Source: Rhizobacter sp. | Lineage (GTDB): Bacteria; Pseudomonadota; Gammaproteobacteria; Burkholderiales; Burkholderiaceae_C | Length of the DNA stretch: 7,477 nt | NCBI GenBank assembly: GCA_025359585.1 | Contig: JANYFX010000761.1 | Span: forward strand, 1-7,477 | Reading direction: 5' to 3' | Shown: positions 6,808-7,477 of the stretch, piece after piece | Layout: each line of letters begins with the position of its first letter | Numbering within the stretch: position 1 is the first letter of the stretch | Notes under the pieces: model-generated | Told to the model about the DNA's origin: nothing | Databases searched by the model: none | What the model saw: the letters and a program-made list of their open reading frames with translations, nothing else | Program-made: the position numbers and the translations under genes

Positions 6808-7477
6808 ATGGCCTTTGTTCACCTGCGCACCCACACCGAATTTTCCGTTGCCGATGGCACGCTGCGCATCGACGAGGCGGTGGCTGCTGGCGCGGCCGAC
6901 CGTCAAAGCGCGCTGGCCATCACCGACCTGGCCAACCTGTTCGGCGCCGTCAAGTTCTACAGCGCGGCGCGCAAGCTCGGCGTCAAGCCGATCATTGGTG
7001 CCGACCTCTGGATCGAGCCCGCCAGTGGCGAGAAGGCCGCGACCCGTTTGCTCGTGCTGGTGCAGAACACGCAGGGGTATCTGAACCTGTGCGAGCTGAT
7101 CTCGCGCGCATGGTTGCGCAACGAGCAGCGTGCGCAGGCCTGGGTGCACTGGGCCTGGCTCGAGGAACTGGACGAAGGCTTGATTGCGTTGTCGGGTGCC
7201 GAATACGGCGCGGTCGGGCAGGCGCTCGTGGCGGGCGACGCGGCGCGTGCGCGCACGCATGCGATGCGCCTCGCGGCCATGTTCCCGAACCGCTATTACA
7301 TCGAGCTGCAGCGCGCGGGCCTGCCCGGCAACGAGGCGCACGTGCGTGCCGCCGCCACGCTGGCCGCGGCCTGCAAATTGCCGGTCGTGGCCACCCACCC
7401 GGTGCAGTTTCTGGCGCCCGACGACTTCGAGGCGCACGAAGCGCGCGTGTGCGTTTCCGAAGGCGAGATGCTCAGCA
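6808..7477 (+). CDS. dnaE: DNA polymerase III alpha subunit, N-terminal part
   Basis: The first 223 residues of the replicative polymerase catalytic subunit are present (full length about 1,160-1,180); the gene runs off the right edge. All visible sequence is the N-terminal PHP domain, which in E. coli binds the proofreading exonuclease subunit epsilon. The start MAFVHLRTHTEFSVADGTLR is the family signature, with HLRxH as the first PHP motif. ALAITDLANLFGAVKFY (35-51) and GVKPIIGADLW (58-68) follow. Near 195-201 it reads ATHPVQF, a PHP motif position where E. coli has an altered sequence (from memory). GNEAHVRAA (174-182) is also typical. ATG at 6808 fits the conserved N-terminus; an in-frame ATG at 6799 would add MRR. 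No Shine-Dalgarno precedes either. It is divergent from trhO across 42 bp. Confidence 0.97.
   Translation, partial: MAFVHLRTHTEFSVADGTLRIDEAVAAGAADRQSALAITDLANLFGAVKFYSAARKLGVKPIIGADLWIEPASGEKAATRLLVLVQNTQGYLNLCELISRAWLRNEQRAQAWVHWAWLEELDEGLIALSGAEYGAVGQALVAGDAARARTHAMRLAAMFPNRYYIELQRAGLPGNEAHVRAAATLAAACKLPVVATHPVQFLAPDDFEAHEARVCVSEGEMLS

Noticed and set aside
6025..7437. A 470-residue version of TrhO extending across the dnaE region
   Set aside because: The extension is antisense to dnaE, which is certain, and carries no motif. The GTG at 6765 gives the conserved N-terminus.

Overview
The window is GC-rich and almost fully coding. Its protein sequences (GluQ, EgtB, short TrhO, and a DnaE opening MAFVHLR) point to a betaproteobacterium of the order Burkholderiales, probably near Comamonadaceae or the Rubrivivax/Leptothrix/Rhizobacter group. 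That placement is inference from remembered family sequences, not a database result. The region looks like ordinary chromosome. I see no mobile element, CRISPR array, tRNA, rRNA or recent insertion, and no broken gene.

Layout. Minus strand, 1-2101: a LysR regulator (2101-1061) overlaps gluQ (1064-138) by a GTGA junction. After 61 bp comes the first 25 codons of an FKBP-type prolyl isomerase (76 to the left edge). Plus strand, 2216-3976: a pirin, a DoxX-family membrane protein and a WrbA/flavodoxin-like protein form a tight, well-punctuated operon, each with a good Shine-Dalgarno. The operon diverges from lysR across 114 bp that hold an evenly phased array of TGAA/TTCA half-sites. Plus strand, 4020-4724: a DUF599-type four-helix membrane protein, convergent with egtB (6017-4728, minus); their stop codons are 3 bp apart. 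Upstream of egtB on the same strand is trhO (6765-6025). It diverges from dnaE (6808 to the right edge) across only 42 bp.

How the genes fit together. The LysR-pirin-DoxX-flavodoxin block reads as a regulated redox or electrophile/quinone response module. A four-half-site operator is placed where a LysR-type activator would act on pirin and repress itself. GluQ and TrhO both modify the tRNA anticodon wobble position (glutamyl-queuosine and 5-hydroxyuridine). EgtB makes the sulfoxide precursor of ergothioneine; its partner EgtD is not in the window.

The most unusual signal is in translation initiation. Four genes (DUF599, egtB, trhO, dnaE) lack a Shine-Dalgarno. Instead each has a -10-like AT-rich hexamer ending 6-7 nt before the start codon, the geometry of leaderless mRNAs. 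For trhO and dnaE the arrangement is symmetric: identical TAAAAT hexamers, 7 nt from each start, facing away from each other. I found no clearly new multi-gene system. These regulatory architectures are the parts most worth a second look.
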